Positions 33,413-43,369 of a stretch of DNA of 64,000 bases are shown in pieces (the first letter of the stretch is position 1; each line of letters opens with the position of its first letter). The notes below the pieces were generated by a model that saw only the letters and a program-made list of their open reading frames with translations, did not search any database and was not told where the DNA came from. The position numbers and the translations under genes were made by a program. This stretch comes from Xanthomonas cassavae CFBP 4642 (GTDB taxonomy: Bacteria; Pseudomonadota; Gammaproteobacteria; Xanthomonadales; Xanthomonadaceae): NCBI RefSeq assembly GCF_000454545.1, contig NZ_CM002139.1, forward strand, positions 2,101,632 to 2,165,631. The letters are read 5' to 3'.

Positions 33413-34218
33413 GGGCTGGGCGCGGCGCCGAAATGGTCCAGTACCAGCACCTCGCCATGCCCCGGACTGTGGCCGAGGCGGATGGCGCGCGCGATGTAGT
33501 CGATGGCCGCTTCACAGGCGTTGAGCAGCGACAGGCCCTGGCACAGCTGTGCGGCAATGGCCGCCGACAGGCTGCAGCCGGTGCCGTGCGCATCCACCTG
33601 CAGGCGCGGATGCAAGAACACGTCCTGGGTGACGCCGTCATCGAAGCGATCGATCACCCGCGCGCCTTCGAGCAGATGGCCACCCTTGAGCAACACCGCC
33701 TGCGCGCCGAGGTCGAGCAGGGCGGCGGTGGCATGCTCGGCGGCATCGCTACCGTCGATACGGCGGCCGGTCAGCAGTTCGGCTTCGGGCGTATTGGGTG
33801 TGACCAGCGTGGCCAGCGGCAGCAGGCGCGTGCGCAGGGCCTCCAGCGCGGCGTCTTCGAGCAGGCGGGCGCCACTGGTGGACACCATCACCGGGTCGAG
33901 CACCACGAACGATGGACGGTGGATGTCGAGCAGATCGGCCACGCAATGGATGACCTCGGCGTTGGCGAGCATGCCGAGCTTGACCGCCTGAATCTCGAAG
34001 TCCGCAAAGCAGGCATCGATCTGCGCCCGCAGAAACGCGACCGGGGGGATATGCACGGCAGTGACGGCGCGGGTGTTCTGCGCGGTCAATGCGGCGATCG
34101 CCGACAAGCCGTGCACGCGGTGCGCGGCAAAGGTCTTGAGGTCGGCCTGGATGCCGGCACCACCGCCGGAATCGGAGCCGGCGATGGTCAGGGCGGACAG
34201 CGTGCTGGACGTGGTCAT
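33409..34218 (-). CDS. thiD: ThiD, hydroxymethylpyrimidine (phosphate) kinase
   Basis: ThiD phosphorylates HMP and HMP-phosphate in thiamine synthesis. The 269-residue ribokinase-fold protein has [18 protein letters not shown] at the N-terminus and the anion hole [13 protein letters not shown] with the catalytic Cys/Asp region. ATG 34218 is the family start although the frame is open further upstream. No THI-box (TPP) riboswitch is visible in the short gap before it. The broken hydrolase is translationally coupled behind it. Confidence 0.95.
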   Translation of the reverse strand: MTTSSTLSALTIAGSDSGGGAGIQADLKTFAAHRVHGLSAIAALTAQNTRAVTAVHIPPVAFLRAQIDACFADFEIQAVKLGMLANAEVIHCVADLLDIHRPSFVVLDPVMVSTSGARLLEDAALEALRTRLLPLATLVTPNTPEAELLTGRRIDGSDAAEHATAALLDLGAQAVLLKGGHLLEGARVIDRFDDGVTQDVFLHPRLQVDAHGTGCSLSAAIAAQLCQGLSLLNACEAAIDYIARAIRLGHSPGHGEVLVLDHFGAAPSP

Positions 34219-34255
34219 GGGGGGATTCTGCACTGCTGCCTGGCGGATGTGCGGA

Positions 34256-34927
34256 TCAGCGCGTGCGCCAGCGACGCCATTGCAGGTAGCCAACGTAGCC
34301 GGCACCGGTCACTCCGGTGAGGCCGGCCGGCAGGTAGAGCGCGTCGTAGTGCCAGCGCTGGAACAGCCAGGTGCCGAGCATGCTGCCGCCGAGAAAGCCG
34401 CCGATGATCAGCCCGCTCAGCGTGAGCCGGCGCACCTGCAGCGGGCGCCCGCGCAGCAGATGTCCCAGGCCGATGCCCAGGTCGGTGAACATGCCGCTCA
34501 GATGGGTGGTGCGGACCGCCGCGCCGCTGAGGGTGGTGGCCATGGCGTTCTGCAGGCCGCAGGCGCCTGCGGCGACCAGCGCGCCGCCGACATGATGCAG
34601 CTTGAACAGCGGGATTGCGGCCAGCAACAGCAGCGCCTCGAGCAGCAGCGCCGCGCCGTAGCGCTGTCCCAGCCGCAGGACATCGTCCTGGATGATCAGG
34701 CCGCTGAGCATGGCGCCTGCGCAGAACGCGATCAGGATGCCCCAGAGAAAGCCGATCTCCGGTGCGCTGTTCTGCACCAGGGCCACGCCGAGCAGGCTGG
34801 TGGTGCCGGTGAGGTGGCTGACCACCTGATGCTCGGAGCCCAGGTAGCCGACCACGTTGACCATGCCGGCCACGCCCGACAACGCCACCGCGCCGATCCA
34901 GACCCAGCGCGGCAGCAGGATTCCCAT
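34256..34927 (-). CDS. DUF1275 (YoaK-like) membrane protein
   Basis: The 223-residue membrane protein has about six spans and the DUF1275 features [19 protein letters not shown] near the N-terminus and [15 protein letters not shown] in the centre. The function of the family is unknown. It follows a lipoprotein gene by 6 bp on the same strand, in an apparent phoH-lipoprotein-DUF1275 operon. Confidence 0.9.
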   Translation of the reverse strand: MGILLPRWVWIGAVALSGVAGMVNVVGYLGSEHQVVSHLTGTTSLLGVALVQNSAPEIGFLWGILIAFCAGAMLSGLIIQDDVLRLGQRYGAALLLEALLLLAAIPLFKLHHVGGALVAAGACGLQNAMATTLSGAAVRTTHLSGMFTDLGIGLGHLLRGRPLQVRRLTLSGLIIGGFLGGSMLGTWLFQRWHYDALYLPAGLTGVTGAGYVGYLQWRRWRTR

Positions 34928-34933
34928 CGCCGG

Positions 34934-35416
34934 TCAGGGCGTACCGTTGACGGCGATCTGCGAGAACGCGCCGGTTTGCGGATCGTACAGCGCCCCCCAG
35001 AAGGCACTGCCGCCATCGCACACCCGGATCGCTTCCTTGGCCGGTTTCACCGGCGGATCGTTCGGGAGTTTGAAGGCGTTGATGTAGATCAGCTGCTGGC
35101 CCTGGACCACCACGCCCACGTACTGGCGATCGAAATCGCGCGGCTCGGGGATGGTCGGCGTCAAGGCATCCTGCCTGGATTCGAGCTGTTCGATCTGCTG
35201 CTGGCTCGGTGTCCAGTAGCCGGTGACCTGGCCCGGATGCCGCGCCGGGCTGTCGCGCGAGCAGGTGTCCAGCACCTGCTCGGCGATGCCCTGGCGGGTG
35301 ATGACCCAGGACTGCCCGTTCTTGAGGTTGGTCGGCACGCTCGCTGGCGGCGGCGCGGTCGCGCAGCCGGCCAGTGCCATCACGGCGAGTGCCGCCGCGC
35401 CGCGCAGCCTGTGCAT
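34934..35416 (-). CDS. Conserved lipoprotein of unknown function
   Basis: The 160-residue protein has a lipoprotein signal ending LAGC (Cys about residue 18). The mature part has no domain I recognise; it ends with an ordinary [16 protein letters not shown] segment. It is coupled to phoH: the phoH stop and this ATG share a base at 35416. A location at the inner leaflet of the outer membrane is likely, since the residue after Cys is Ala. Confidence 0.75.
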   Translation of the reverse strand: MHRLRGAAALAVMALAGCATAPPPASVPTNLKNGQSWVITRQGIAEQVLDTCSRDSPARHPGQVTGYWTPSQQQIEQLESRQDALTPTIPEPRDFDRQYVGVVVQGQQLIYINAFKLPNDPPVKPAKEAIRVCDGGSAFWGALYDPQTGAFSQIAVNGTP

Positions 35417-36813
35417 CACAGCACCTCCGAGGCGAAGTCGGCCAGACGCGAGCGTTCGCCACGGCGCAGCGTGATATGCGCGCTGTGCGGCCAGGCCTTG
35501 AAGCGGTCCACTGCGTAGGTCAGGCCGGAGGTGGTTTCGGTGAGGTAGGGCGTGTCGATTTGTTCGACGTTGCCCAGGCACACGATCTTGGTGCCGGGGC
35601 CGGCACGGGTGATCAGCGTCTTCATCTGCTTGGGGGTGAGGTTCTGCGCCTCATCCAGGATCAGGTAGCGCGACAGAAAAGTGCGCCCGCGCATGAAGTT
35701 CATCGAGCGGATCTTGATGCGGCTGGCGAGCAGGTCGTTGGTGGCCGCACGCCCCCAGGCGCCGCCGTCCTGGTTGTGGGTGAGCACTTCCAGGTTGTCG
35801 GTCAGTGCGCCCATCCACGGGGTCATCTTTTCTTCTTCGGTGCCTGGCAGGAAGCCGATGTCTTCGCCGACGCTGACCGTGGCGCGGGTCATGATGATTT
35901 CGCGGTAGCGCTGCTGGTCCATGGTCTGGGCCAGGCCGGCAGCCAGCGCGAGCAAGGTCTTGCCGGTGCCCGCGGTGCCGAGCAGGGTGACGAAGTCGAT
36001 CTCCGGATCCATCAAGGCATTGAGCGCAAAATTCTGCTCACGGTTACGCGCCGCAATGCCCCACACCGCGTGCTGGGTGTTGCGGAAGTCGTCGACCAGG
36101 CACAGCGTGGCCTTGCCGCCGCCGACCCGCGCCACCCGCAGTTCCACCTCGTCGTCGCCCGGCAGGTACAGGTACTGACTGGGATACCAGTCCTCGTCCT
36201 CGGCCAGCACGATCTCGTAATGGGTGCGGCCGCGCTCGTTCCAGCTGCGCAGGTCTTCGTTGTGCTTCTGCCAGAAATCCTCCGGCAGTTCGATCGCACC
36301 GGTGAACAGCAGGCTGAAATCGTCCAGCGCGCGGTCGTTCTGGTAGTCCTCGGCGACCAGGCCGCTGATATAAGCCTTGATGCGCAGGTTGATGTCCTTG
36401 GACACCAGGATGACCGGTACGTCCGGATTTTCTTCGCGCAGCGCCAGCACCGAGGCCAGGATCTTGTTGTCCGGCAGCATCGCGCCGAAGGTGCGGCCCG
36501 GCTCGATCGGGTGGATCTGGAAATACAGCCGGCCGATCGCGGCCTGGCCCTTGAGCTGGATGCCTTGCGGATGGCTCAGCAGGATGCCGGCCTGGATCTG
36601 CTCGGCATTGGTGTTTTCCAGCAGTTCGTCCAGGAAGCGGCTGACCTGGCGCGCGTTGCGGCTGACTTCGGAGGTGCCCTTTTTGGCGTTGTCCAGCTCC
36701 TCGATCACCTGCATCGGCAGGAACACATCGTGTTCCTCGAACTTGAACAGCGCGGTGGGATCGTGCATCAGCACGTTGGTGTCCAGCACGTAGATGCGCT
36801 TGCCTCGGGTCAT
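35416..36813 (-). CDS. PIN-PhoH protein (PhoH2-type ATPase)
   Basis: This 465-residue protein has an N-terminal PIN nuclease-like domain ([20 protein letters not shown] and further acidic residues, about 1-150) and a C-terminal PhoH ATPase domain (Walker [15 protein letters not shown], Walker [12 protein letters not shown]). PhoH2 proteins act as RNA helicase/RNase enzymes in mycobacteria. ATG 36813 has GGAAG just upstream; the in-frame codon at 36825 is TTG and overlaps that site, so it is rejected. Confidence 0.92.
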   Translation of the reverse strand: MTRGKRIYVLDTNVLMHDPTALFKFEEHDVFLPMQVIEELDNAKKGTSEVSRNARQVSRFLDELLENTNAEQIQAGILLSHPQGIQLKGQAAIGRLYFQIHPIEPGRTFGAMLPDNKILASVLALREENPDVPVILVSKDINLRIKAYISGLVAEDYQNDRALDDFSLLFTGAIELPEDFWQKHNEDLRSWNERGRTHYEIVLAEDEDWYPSQYLYLPGDDEVELRVARVGGGKATLCLVDDFRNTQHAVWGIAARNREQNFALNALMDPEIDFVTLLGTAGTGKTLLALAAGLAQTMDQQRYREIIMTRATVSVGEDIGFLPGTEEEKMTPWMGALTDNLEVLTHNQDGGAWGRAATNDLLASRIKIRSMNFMRGRTFLSRYLILDEAQNLTPKQMKTLITRAGPGTKIVCLGNVEQIDTPYLTETTSGLTYAVDRFKAWPHSAHITLRRGERSRLADFASEVL

Positions 36814-36895
36814 TGGGTCTTCCAAGTGATGGAGCAGGGGCGAGCCATCACGCCTGCCGGGGCAGGGTGATGGAGGACGCGGGAAGCGAGGGGTG

Positions 36896-37378
36896 TCACT
36901 GTTCGGCGTGCGCCTTCAACGCGGCCAGCACGGCGTCGGCATGGCCGGCCACCTTGACCTTGCGCCATTCCTGCACGATGCGCCCCTCGGGCGAGAGCAG
37001 GAAGGTGCTGCGCTCGATGCCGAGCACCTGCTTGCCGTACATGTTCTTTTCCTTGATCACGTCGAAGGCGCGGCACAGGGCCTCGTCGCCATCGCTGACC
37101 AGCGGGAAGGCAAATCCCTGCTTGGCGCAGAAGTTGTCGTGCGACTTCACCGAGTCGCGCGAGACGCCCAGCACTGCGGCGCCGGCCTTCTTGAACTGCG
37201 GCAGCAATGCGTTGAAGTCCAGGCCTTCGGTGGTGCAGCCGGGGGTGCTGTCCTTGGGATAGAAGTAGATCACCAGCCACTTGCCGGCCTGGTCGCGCAG
37301 GCTGGTCTGGGTGCCGCCGGACAAGGCCAGCGGCAGGTCGAGGGTTGCGGCAGGAAGTTCGGTTGCAGCGTCGGTCAT
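36896..37378 (-). CDS. bcp: Bcp-type thiol peroxidase (peroxiredoxin Q)
   Basis: The 160-residue peroxiredoxin reduces hydroperoxides. YPKDSTPGCTTEGLDF carries the peroxidatic Cys, but the resolving Cys five residues later (as in E. coli Bcp) is replaced. Another Cys in SHDNFCAKQG about 35 residues on could resolve, as in other PrxQ types. The gene is 82 bp upstream of phoH on the same strand. Confidence 0.93.
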   Translation of the reverse strand: MTDAATELPAATLDLPLALSGGTQTSLRDQAGKWLVIYFYPKDSTPGCTTEGLDFNALLPQFKKAGAAVLGVSRDSVKSHDNFCAKQGFAFPLVSDGDEALCRAFDVIKEKNMYGKQVLGIERSTFLLSPEGRIVQEWRKVKVAGHADAVLAALKAHAEQ

Positions 37379-37417
37379 CGTTGCTCGGCCTGAAGGGGAG
37401 AGGCGGTCAGCGGCCGA

Positions 37418-37768
37418 TCAGGCCGGCCCGACGTCCATCCCATCATAAGCAGCCACATGGAAACGGTTGGCGAGCGCGTCGAACTGCGCATTGCGCTGAT
37501 TCAGCGATTCCAGCGTGTGATGTTCGCGCTTGTCCACATGCAGGAAGTACGACTCTTCATCGTCGCCATCGTCTTCGTCGCGTTCGCCGAGGAAGATGTC
37601 GATGACGCGGTAGCCGTCCTTGGTCAGCTGTTCGGCGAGCTGTTGCAGCGGTTGTTGCGCCGGGTCGGCGAAGAAATATTCCCAGCGCAGCGGGCCGTCC
37701 AGATTCCAGTCGGTCTCGGAGCGGATGTGGTCGAACATCTGTTTCAGCGCGGACATCGCGATGGCCAT
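37418..37768 (-). CDS. RraB-like protein (ribonuclease E inhibitor family)
   Basis: The 116-residue acidic protein has an RraB-like fold signature in its central part (LTKDGYRVIDIFLGERD, then YFLHVDKREHHTLESLNQR). RraB binds RNase E in E. coli. A D/E-rich stretch precedes the conserved region, as in that family. AGGAG lies 5 bp before ATG 37768. It lies between the GcvR-like gene and bcp on the same strand, but an operon is not certain. Confidence 0.8.
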   Translation of the reverse strand: MAIAMSALKQMFDHIRSETDWNLDGPLRWEYFFADPAQQPLQQLAEQLTKDGYRVIDIFLGERDEDDGDDEESYFLHVDKREHHTLESLNQRNAQFDALANRFHVAAYDGMDVGPA

Positions 37769-37782
37769 GGAGAACTCCTGCC

Positions 37783-38409
37783 TCAGAACTTCATCGGGTC
37801 CATGATCGCGTCGAGATTGAGGTGATCACAGAATTCCAGGAAATCATCGCGCAAGGCGGCGATGTGCATGTTGGCCGGCACGCCGATGGTCACCTGCGCC
37901 GAGAACATCTCCGCGCCGGTCTGCATCGCGCGGTAACGGGTGCTCTGCAGGTTTTCGATGGTGATGCCCTGGCGGTCGAAGAAGTCGGCCAGCTGGAACA
38001 GGATGCCGGGCTTGTCGGCGGCGATCACCTCGACGATGTACGGCAGCAGGTTGGACTGCGCCTGCTTGGGCCCGGTGCGGTACCACACCAGCTTCAGGCC
38101 TTCCTCGCGTTCGAGCCGGGTCAGCATGGCTTCGAGCTTGGCGACCGAATCCCAGGAGCCGGTGGCCAGTGCGGTGACCGAGACATCGCGCCCCACCGTG
38201 GCCAGGCGGGCGTCCACGAGATTGCAGCCGCTGTCGGCGATGCGGCGGGTGACGGGCAACAGGGGGGACTCCGGATGCGTCGTGTAGGCGTTGATCAGGA
38301 GGTGGTTTTCGGTCGGCGAAGGCCGGGGAGTCGAGTCGGTCAAAGGGGCTTCCGGCATTGCATCAGGCTGAATGGCCGCCGGGGCAGTCGCCCTGGCGGT
38401 GACCAGCAT
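37783..38409 (-). CDS. GcvR-like ACT-domain regulatory protein
   Basis: The 208-residue protein has two ACT domains (about residues 35-105 and 125-200; KPGILFQLADFFDRQGITIENLQ is the clearest). Such proteins resemble GcvR, which antagonises GcvA in glycine cleavage control, but gcvA is not nearby and the target may differ. It is divergent from dapA. The first 30 residues are proline-rich and poorly conserved, and a Met at 38358 could be the real start. Confidence 0.82.
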   Translation of the reverse strand: MLVTARATAPAAIQPDAMPEAPLTDSTPRPSPTENHLLINAYTTHPESPLLPVTRRIADSGCNLVDARLATVGRDVSVTALATGSWDSVAKLEAMLTRLEREEGLKLVWYRTGPKQAQSNLLPYIVEVIAADKPGILFQLADFFDRQGITIENLQSTRYRAMQTGAEMFSAQVTIGVPANMHIAALRDDFLEFCDHLNLDAIMDPMKF

Positions 38410-38501
38410 ACTTGCCCGTGCTTTCGCGCCGCAAGTAACATGCAGGCGGTTTCAACCCGCGTGCGCGCGGGCCTTTCCTGTCACGTAAGAGCAGCAGAAT
38501 C

Positions 38502-39410
38502 TTGTCCCTTTCCGGCATCATCACCGCGCTGGCAACCCCCTTCGGTCCCGATGGCGCACTCGACCTGGATGCCTGGCGGCGGCTGCTGGAGCAGCAGCTG
38601 CACGGTGGCGTGCAGGGAGTCGTGGTCGCCGGCTCCACCGGCGAAGCGGCCGCCCTGAGCGACGACGAATACGACACGCTGCTGCGCGCAGCGGTGGCCC
38701 AGGTGGCCGGCCGCGTGCCGGTGCTGGCCGGTACCGGCCTGTCCGGCACGGCCAAGACCATCGCGCAGACGCGGCGCGCCGCGGCGCTGGGCGCGCAGTA
38801 CGCGCTGGTGGTGACGCCGCCGTACGTGCGCCCGACCCAGGCCGGATTGAAAGCGCATTTTGAGGCGGTTGCCGATCAGGGCGGGCTGCCGGTGGTGCTG
38901 TACAACGTGCCGGGCCGCACCGGTTGCGACCTGCTGCCGGAGACGGTGGCCGAGCTGGTGTGGCATCCGAATATCGTCGGCATCAAGGAAGCCCGCAGCG
39001 AATCCGAGCGCGTGGCCGCGCTGGTTGCGCTGCGCAGTGCCTCCTTCGTGATGCTCAGCGGCGACGACGGCAGTGCAGCGCAGGCGATGCTGGCCGGCGC
39101 CGATGGCCTGGTCTCGGTGGCGTCCAATGCCTTGCCCTCGGCCTACCGGCGCCTGTGCGATCTGGCGCGGAACGGCCAGCGCGAGGCCGCCCTGGCCTGG
39201 GACGCACGCCTGAGCGAATACCACAGCTTCTGCGGGATCGAATCCAATCCCATCCCGGTCAAGGCGCTGCTGCAGCGCGCCGGGATCGGGCACGGCCTGC
39301 GCCTGCCGCTGCTGCCACTTTCTGCGGCGCACCAGCCTGCCGCCGACCGCCTTGCCGCCGACGCCGCTGCGTTGGAAGCGCTTTCCAGCCGCGAAATGCT
39401 CGCGGCCTGA
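38502..39410 (+). CDS. dapA: DapA, 4-hydroxy-tetrahydrodipicolinate synthase (TTG start)
   Basis: DapA condenses pyruvate with aspartate semialdehyde in lysine and murein synthesis. The 302-residue TIM barrel has [10 protein letters not shown] (Tyr) and VGIKEARS (Schiff-base Lys), and the GSTGEAAAL anion site near the N-terminus. The frame begins at TTG 38502, with no better ATG at the conserved N-terminus [14 protein letters not shown] lipoprotein gene follows after 16 bp, as in E. coli dapA-bamC. Confidence 0.95.
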   Translation: MSLSGIITALATPFGPDGALDLDAWRRLLEQQLHGGVQGVVVAGSTGEAAALSDDEYDTLLRAAVAQVAGRVPVLAGTGLSGTAKTIAQTRRAAALGAQYALVVTPPYVRPTQAGLKAHFEAVADQGGLPVVLYNVPGRTGCDLLPETVAELVWHPNIVGIKEARSESERVAALVALRSASFVMLSGDDGSAAQAMLAGADGLVSVASNALPSAYRRLCDLARNGQREAALAWDARLSEYHSFCGIESNPIPVKALLQRAGIGHGLRLPLLPLSAAHQPAADRLAADAAALEALSSREMLAA

Positions 39411-39426
39411 CCCAGGAGATCTATCG

Positions 39427-39945
39427 ATGCGTCATTCCGTTTCCCCCGTCCGCGTGCTGTCGCTTGCGTTGCTGGCGACCGCCACTGTCGCCGCCACGAG
39501 CGGTTGCAGCTGGTTCCACAAGGGCGCGCGCGGTGACTATGCGCTGGCGCCGGAAGCCCGTCCGCTGGAAGTGCCGCCGGACCTGAACCTGCCCGACACC
39601 TCCGGTGCGATGAAGGTGCCGACCCTGGCCTCCACCACGCAGCAGAACAGCAACATGCCGCCGTCGGCGAGCGCCAACAGCGGTTTCACCGTGCCGGGCG
39701 AGCGCGACGAGGTGTTTGCCAAGGTGGGCGCGGCGCTGGCCGATATTCCGGGCCTGACCATCGCCAGCAAGGCGCAGATGCTCGGCTCCTACGACGTGAG
39801 CTACGAGGGTTCCAGCTTCCTGGTGCGCGTGGTCAAGGTCGACGCGGGCAGCTATGTGTCGGCGGTGGACCCGCGCGGCATGCCGGCCACGGCGGCAGCG
39901 CCGGTGGCGGTGATCTCCTCGCTGAAGAGCAAGCTCGGCGGCTGA
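39427..39945 (+). CDS. Lipoprotein in the bamC/nlpB position
   Basis: The 172-residue lipoprotein has a signal peptide ending in a lipobox (ATSGC, Cys about residue 27) and a low-complexity segment, followed by a small C-terminal domain. Its position directly after dapA is that of bamC, a lipoprotein of the outer-membrane assembly machine, and the LEVPPDLNLP segment resembles the start of that family. The C-terminal half is shorter than E. coli BamC (about 344 residues), so this may be a reduced or different lipoprotein. Confidence 0.75.
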   Translation: MRHSVSPVRVLSLALLATATVAATSGCSWFHKGARGDYALAPEARPLEVPPDLNLPDTSGAMKVPTLASTTQQNSNMPPSASANSGFTVPGERDEVFAKVGAALADIPGLTIASKAQMLGSYDVSYEGSSFLVRVVKVDAGSYVSAVDPRGMPATAAAPVAVISSLKSKLGG

Positions 39946-39969
39946 GTGGTTGCAGCACGGCCGGACAGC

Positions 39970-40001
39970 AAAACGGGCGCCTGAGGCGCCCGTTTTCTTT
40001 T
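39970..40001 (+). terminator. Bidirectional intrinsic terminator
   Basis: A perfect 12-bp stem (AAAACGGGCGCC, 39970-39981, with 39985-39996) and a TGA loop is followed by CTTTT. It lies 25 bp after the lipoprotein stop and 46 bp before the minus-strand fdxA stop; the A-run on the left makes it usable in both directions. Confidence 0.92.
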
Positions 40002-40046
40002 GCAATGCTTGCGGTGAGGGGCTGGCAGAGTACGCCGACGGCGGCC

Positions 40047-40370
40047 TCAGCGCTGCAGCAGCGGCAGCTTGTTCGGCTTGCCATCCCACTCGGCGGCATC
40101 GGGCAGTGGTTCCTGGCGCACGGTCAGCACCGGCCAGGCCTTGGCGAGCTCGGCGTTGAGCGCAACGAAACCTTCCTGGCCAGCCGGCACGTCGTCTTCC
40201 GGGTAGATCGCGTTGGCCGGGCATTCCGGCTCGCACAGGGTGCAGTCAATGCACTCGTCCGGGTCGATGACCAGAAAGTTCGGGCCGACGTGGAAGCAAT
40301 CCACCGGGCAGACCTCGACGCAGTCGGTGTATTTGCACTTGATGCAGTTTTCGGTGACAACAAAAGGCAT
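40047..40370 (-). CDS. fdxA: FdxA, 7Fe ferredoxin
   Basis: The 107-residue ferredoxin has [18 protein letters not shown] (3Fe-4S/4Fe-4S ligands) and [12 protein letters not shown]. The C-terminal extension (KLPLLQR) matches the FdxA family. It carries electrons in the cytosol; its partner is not evident from the neighbours. Confidence 0.96.
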   Translation of the reverse strand: MPFVVTENCIKCKYTDCVEVCPVDCFHVGPNFLVIDPDECIDCTLCEPECPANAIYPEDDVPAGQEGFVALNAELAKAWPVLTVRQEPLPDAAEWDGKPNKLPLLQR

Positions 40371-40436
40371 GGCGAAATCCGGCGTTTAGCCTGTCGATTC
40401 TAAAGCAGTCGGGGGATGGGTGTGGAGTTGGTGATC

Positions 40437-40686
40437 TTGAATCCCTCTCCCGCCGGGAGAGGGGCTTTCAGTTCCTTCTCCCTTCGGGAGTAAGGTGGCG
40501 CGCAGCGCCGGATGAGGGGCGCCTCGGACGTTGTCGCCGCCTGCGACGTCAAACACGTCGCCACGCGTCTTCGCAAGTGACATACCAAGTGGGGTCGTGG
40601 CTTCGCCCCGTACCCTCATCCCGATCCGCGCTTTGCGCCGGCCCACGCGTGCGGCGCGTGCTTTCTCGCCCCGGCGGGAGAGAGGC
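40437..40686. repeat. Inverted REP-like intergenic element
   Basis: Two arms of the same short repeat face each other. The left arm begins with the hairpin CCCTCTCCCG/CGGGAGAGGG (40443-40463), followed by TTCTCCCTTCGGGAG and GCGCAGCGCCGGATGAGGGG. The right arm, read on the minus strand from about 40686, starts with CTCTCCCGCCGGGGCGAGAA and contains GGATCGGGATGAGGGTA. Elements of this type recur between genes in Xanthomonas. It fills the gap between dgoK and fdxA and contains no gene. Confidence 0.75.
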
Positions 40687-40691
40687 TTACC

Positions 40692-41570
40692 TCAAACCAG
40701 CCCGCGCTGTCTGGCCAGCGCGAACAACCCTGTCGCAGCCAGATCTTCCGGGTGCAACTGGCTGTCAACACCGACATGCTGCAACGCCAGCGCGTAGCGC
40801 TGCGCCAGCGCAGGGCTGCCGACCAGGTGCACGGTGGCGTGCGTGCCGCGGTGCTCGCGTAGCTCGTGGCCGATCAACAGGCCGGACAGGTACGAGGGCA
40901 GGGCCTGCGCGTCCAGGCGGTCGAACAGGCCCAGCGTGCGGGTGCCGAACAGGTGGTGGCTGAGCCCGCCCGGTCCGGCGCTGCGTTCGATGCCGAGCAG
41001 GAACGCGGGCGCGTCGAGCTCGGCGTGGGCGTCGGGGATCAGCTTGCCGAGGATGCTGTGCTGGCACAGCACTGCATACAGTTCGCCGGTCATGACGGTG
41101 GCGAAGTCGGTCAGCTGGCCGTCGGCGAGCGTGGCCCATTTGCTGTGCGTGCCCGGCAGGCAGGCCACGTGATCGCCCTGGCCCAGGCTGGCGAGCAGGC
41201 CGACCAGCTGGGTCTCCTCACCGCGCATCACGTCGGGCACGCCGGTCCGCTCGCCGGTGCTGACGCCGGGCACGAACCACAGCGTGCGGCCGGGCAGCAG
41301 GTCGTCGTAGCGGCGCATGGCCGCTGCCAGGGCCGCAGCGTCGGTGGGGCAGGGCAGGTAGGCCTGTTCGACCCAGCCATTGCGGCTGCCGATCATGCCC
41401 GACAGCAGTACCGGGCCCTCCCAGCCATCGATCAATGCGCTCAACACGTCGGCGAAGCGTCCCTGGCAGGCGAGGATGCCGTCGCTGCCGCGACGCTGTT
41501 CCAGCACGGTGCCGCTCGCGTCGAGCAGGTAGGCGCGCAGGCTGCTGGTCCCCCAGTCGACGGCGATCAT
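40692..41570 (-). CDS. dgoK: DgoK, 2-dehydro-3-deoxygalactonokinase
   Basis: DgoK phosphorylates 2-keto-3-deoxygalactonate in the De Ley-Doudoroff route of galactose/galactonate breakdown. The 292-residue kinase opens with [16 protein letters not shown], has GMIGSRNGWVEQAYLPCP and LPGTHSKWATL. Its start overlaps the lactonase stop (ATGA), so it is the last gene of a coupled operon. Confidence 0.93.
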   Translation of the reverse strand: MIAVDWGTSSLRAYLLDASGTVLEQRRGSDGILACQGRFADVLSALIDGWEGPVLLSGMIGSRNGWVEQAYLPCPTDAAALAAAMRRYDDLLPGRTLWFVPGVSTGERTGVPDVMRGEETQLVGLLASLGQGDHVACLPGTHSKWATLADGQLTDFATVMTGELYAVLCQHSILGKLIPDAHAELDAPAFLLGIERSAGPGGLSHHLFGTRTLGLFDRLDAQALPSYLSGLLIGHELREHRGTHATVHLVGSPALAQRYALALQHVGVDSQLHPEDLAATGLFALARQRGLV

Positions 41571-42478
41571 GCGCTGGTCACCCGGCTTTCGGGCAGGCCG
41601 GCGATGGCGAGGTCGCACACGAACAGGCTGCCGGCTTCGGGCATGCGCGCGAGTTCTTCGGCGCTATGGTCCAGGCGCGAGGAGATCACGTGCAGGCGAT
41701 CCAGCGCCGCGCCGCCGAACGCGCTGCAGGTGGGGTGCTTGATCGGCAATTGCACGATGCGCTCCACGCTGCCGTCGGGGCGGTAACGCACCACGCGGCA
41801 GGCGCGCCACTGCGCATTCCACAGGTGGCCTTCGCTGTCGATGATCGAGCCATCCGGTTCGGCGTCGTCGCGATCCAGGGTGGTGAACACGCGCGTGTTG
41901 CTGGTCTGCGCCGTCTCCGGGTCGTAATCGCAGCACAGGATCTGCGGGCGCACCGAATCGCAGTAGTACAAGGTGCGGCCGTCGAGGCTGAAGCAGATCG
42001 AGTTGGGAATGGACACACCCGGCAACGGCAGCGCACGCAAGCCGTGCCGCAGCGAAAACTGGTAGAACGCGCCGCGTGCGGCCTTGCTGTCGTGTTCGTC
42101 CATGGTGCCGAACACCAGATTGCCATGCCGGTCGACGCGGCCATCGTTGCTGCGGGTGAGCGGGTTGTCCGCCTCCACATCGGCCAGTTTTTCGAATGGC
42201 AGCGCGTCGGCGTCCGTATTGTCCGGATCGACCACCCCAACTGTCTTGGCCAACGCGACCAGCACGCGGCCATCGTCCATCAGGCCCAGGCAGCCCGGTC
42301 GATCGGGCAGTGTCCAGTAGCGCGATTGCGCCGTGGCCGGATGATGCCGCCACAGGCGCTTTTCAACGATGTCGACCCAGTACAGCGCCTGGCGCTGTTG
42401 GCACCAGATCACGCCTTCGCCGTGCGTGCAGCGGCTGTCGACCGCCAGCGCGGCGGTGTGTTCGGGCGTGCTCACCAT
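41567..42478 (-). CDS. SMP-30/gluconolactonase-family sugar lactonase
   Basis: The 303-residue six-bladed propeller has metal-binding residues in [10 protein letters not shown] (Glu), [11 protein letters not shown] (Asn/Asp) and EPDGSIID. It hydrolyses sugar acid lactones; here galactono-1,5-lactone is the likely substrate because it lies inside the dgo operon. Its start overlaps the dgoD end by 7 bp and its end overlaps the dgoK start. Confidence 0.88.
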   Translation of the reverse strand: MVSTPEHTAALAVDSRCTHGEGVIWCQQRQALYWVDIVEKRLWRHHPATAQSRYWTLPDRPGCLGLMDDGRVLVALAKTVGVVDPDNTDADALPFEKLADVEADNPLTRSNDGRVDRHGNLVFGTMDEHDSKAARGAFYQFSLRHGLRALPLPGVSIPNSICFSLDGRTLYYCDSVRPQILCCDYDPETAQTSNTRVFTTLDRDDAEPDGSIIDSEGHLWNAQWRACRVVRYRPDGSVERIVQLPIKHPTCSAFGGAALDRLHVISSRLDHSAEELARMPEAGSLFVCDLAIAGLPESRVTSA

Positions 42479-43369
42479 TCGGCGATGCTGCCATCGGCGT
42501 GACGCCACACCGGGTTACGCCAGTCCGGCGGATTTTCGTTGGCGCGCTTGAGCATGGCTTCGTCGATCTCCACACCGAGCCCAGGCTTGGGCAGGGCAGC
42601 GATACTGCCATCCGATGCCGCCGGCGCACAGCACGTTCTTGAATTCGAAGCGCGAGAACATGCGCTCGCCGGCCGCCAGCGGAATCGAGGTGCTCGCGGC
42701 CAGGCGCGGGTAGTACTCGGCCTGCTCGGCCAGCACCGGTTCCTCGACGAACAGCGGCTTGAACGGCTCCAGCTCGCGCAGCAGCGCCTTGGCCATCGGC
42801 GCGCCGACGCGGCCGTGGAAGTCGATGCCGAAATCGATGGCGTTGCCGAAGGTTTCGCGGATTTCGGCGACCTTGACCACCGCCGCATCGACTGCGCGCG
42901 CACTGTCGATCAGCTTCATTTCCTCGGTGCCGTTGAACTTGAAGGTGTCAAAGCCCAGCGCGCGGTAGTCGGTAATCTGCTGGATGATGGCGCCGGGGCG
43001 GTCGCCGCCGACCCAGCGGTAGGTCTTCATGCGATCGCGTACCAGCCCGCCCAGCAGCTCGTACACCGGCACGCCCAGCGCCTTGCCCTTGATGTCCCAC
43101 AGCGCCTGGTCGATACCGGCGATGGCGCTCATCAGGATGGCACCGCCGCGATAGAAGCCGGCGCGGTACATGGTCTGCCACAGGTCGTTGATGCGTGCCG
43201 GATCCTTGCCGACGATGTAGCCGGCCAGTTCGTGCACGGCCGCTTCCACGCTGCGCGCGCGGCCTTCGATGACCGGCTCGCCCCAACCGGTGATGCCCTC
43301 GTCGGTTTCGACCTTGAGGAACAGCCAGCGCGGTGCAGCGTGGTAGGTGGTGAGGCGGGTGATCTTCAT
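42472..43369 (-). pseudogene. dgoD: DgoD, D-galactonate dehydratase with ~250-bp internal deletion
   Basis: From ATG 43369 the protein follows DgoD well: [14 protein letters not shown] (metal Asp and His), FVEEP and [16 protein letters not shown]. At about 42611-42632 it breaks off and the frame changes; the last 40 residues ([19 protein letters not shown] to GSIAEW) continue in another frame to the stop at 42472. Intact DgoD is about 382 residues; about 250 bp is missing here, including the APHCPLGP segment with the second catalytic His. The start overlaps the dgoA stop and the 3' end overlaps the lactonase start, so operon overlaps are kept although the enzyme is dead. Confidence 0.88.

Noticed and set aside
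36814..36825. Four-residue longer PhoH start at 36825
   Set aside because: The codon is TTG and overlaps the GGAAG ribosome site used by ATG 36813.
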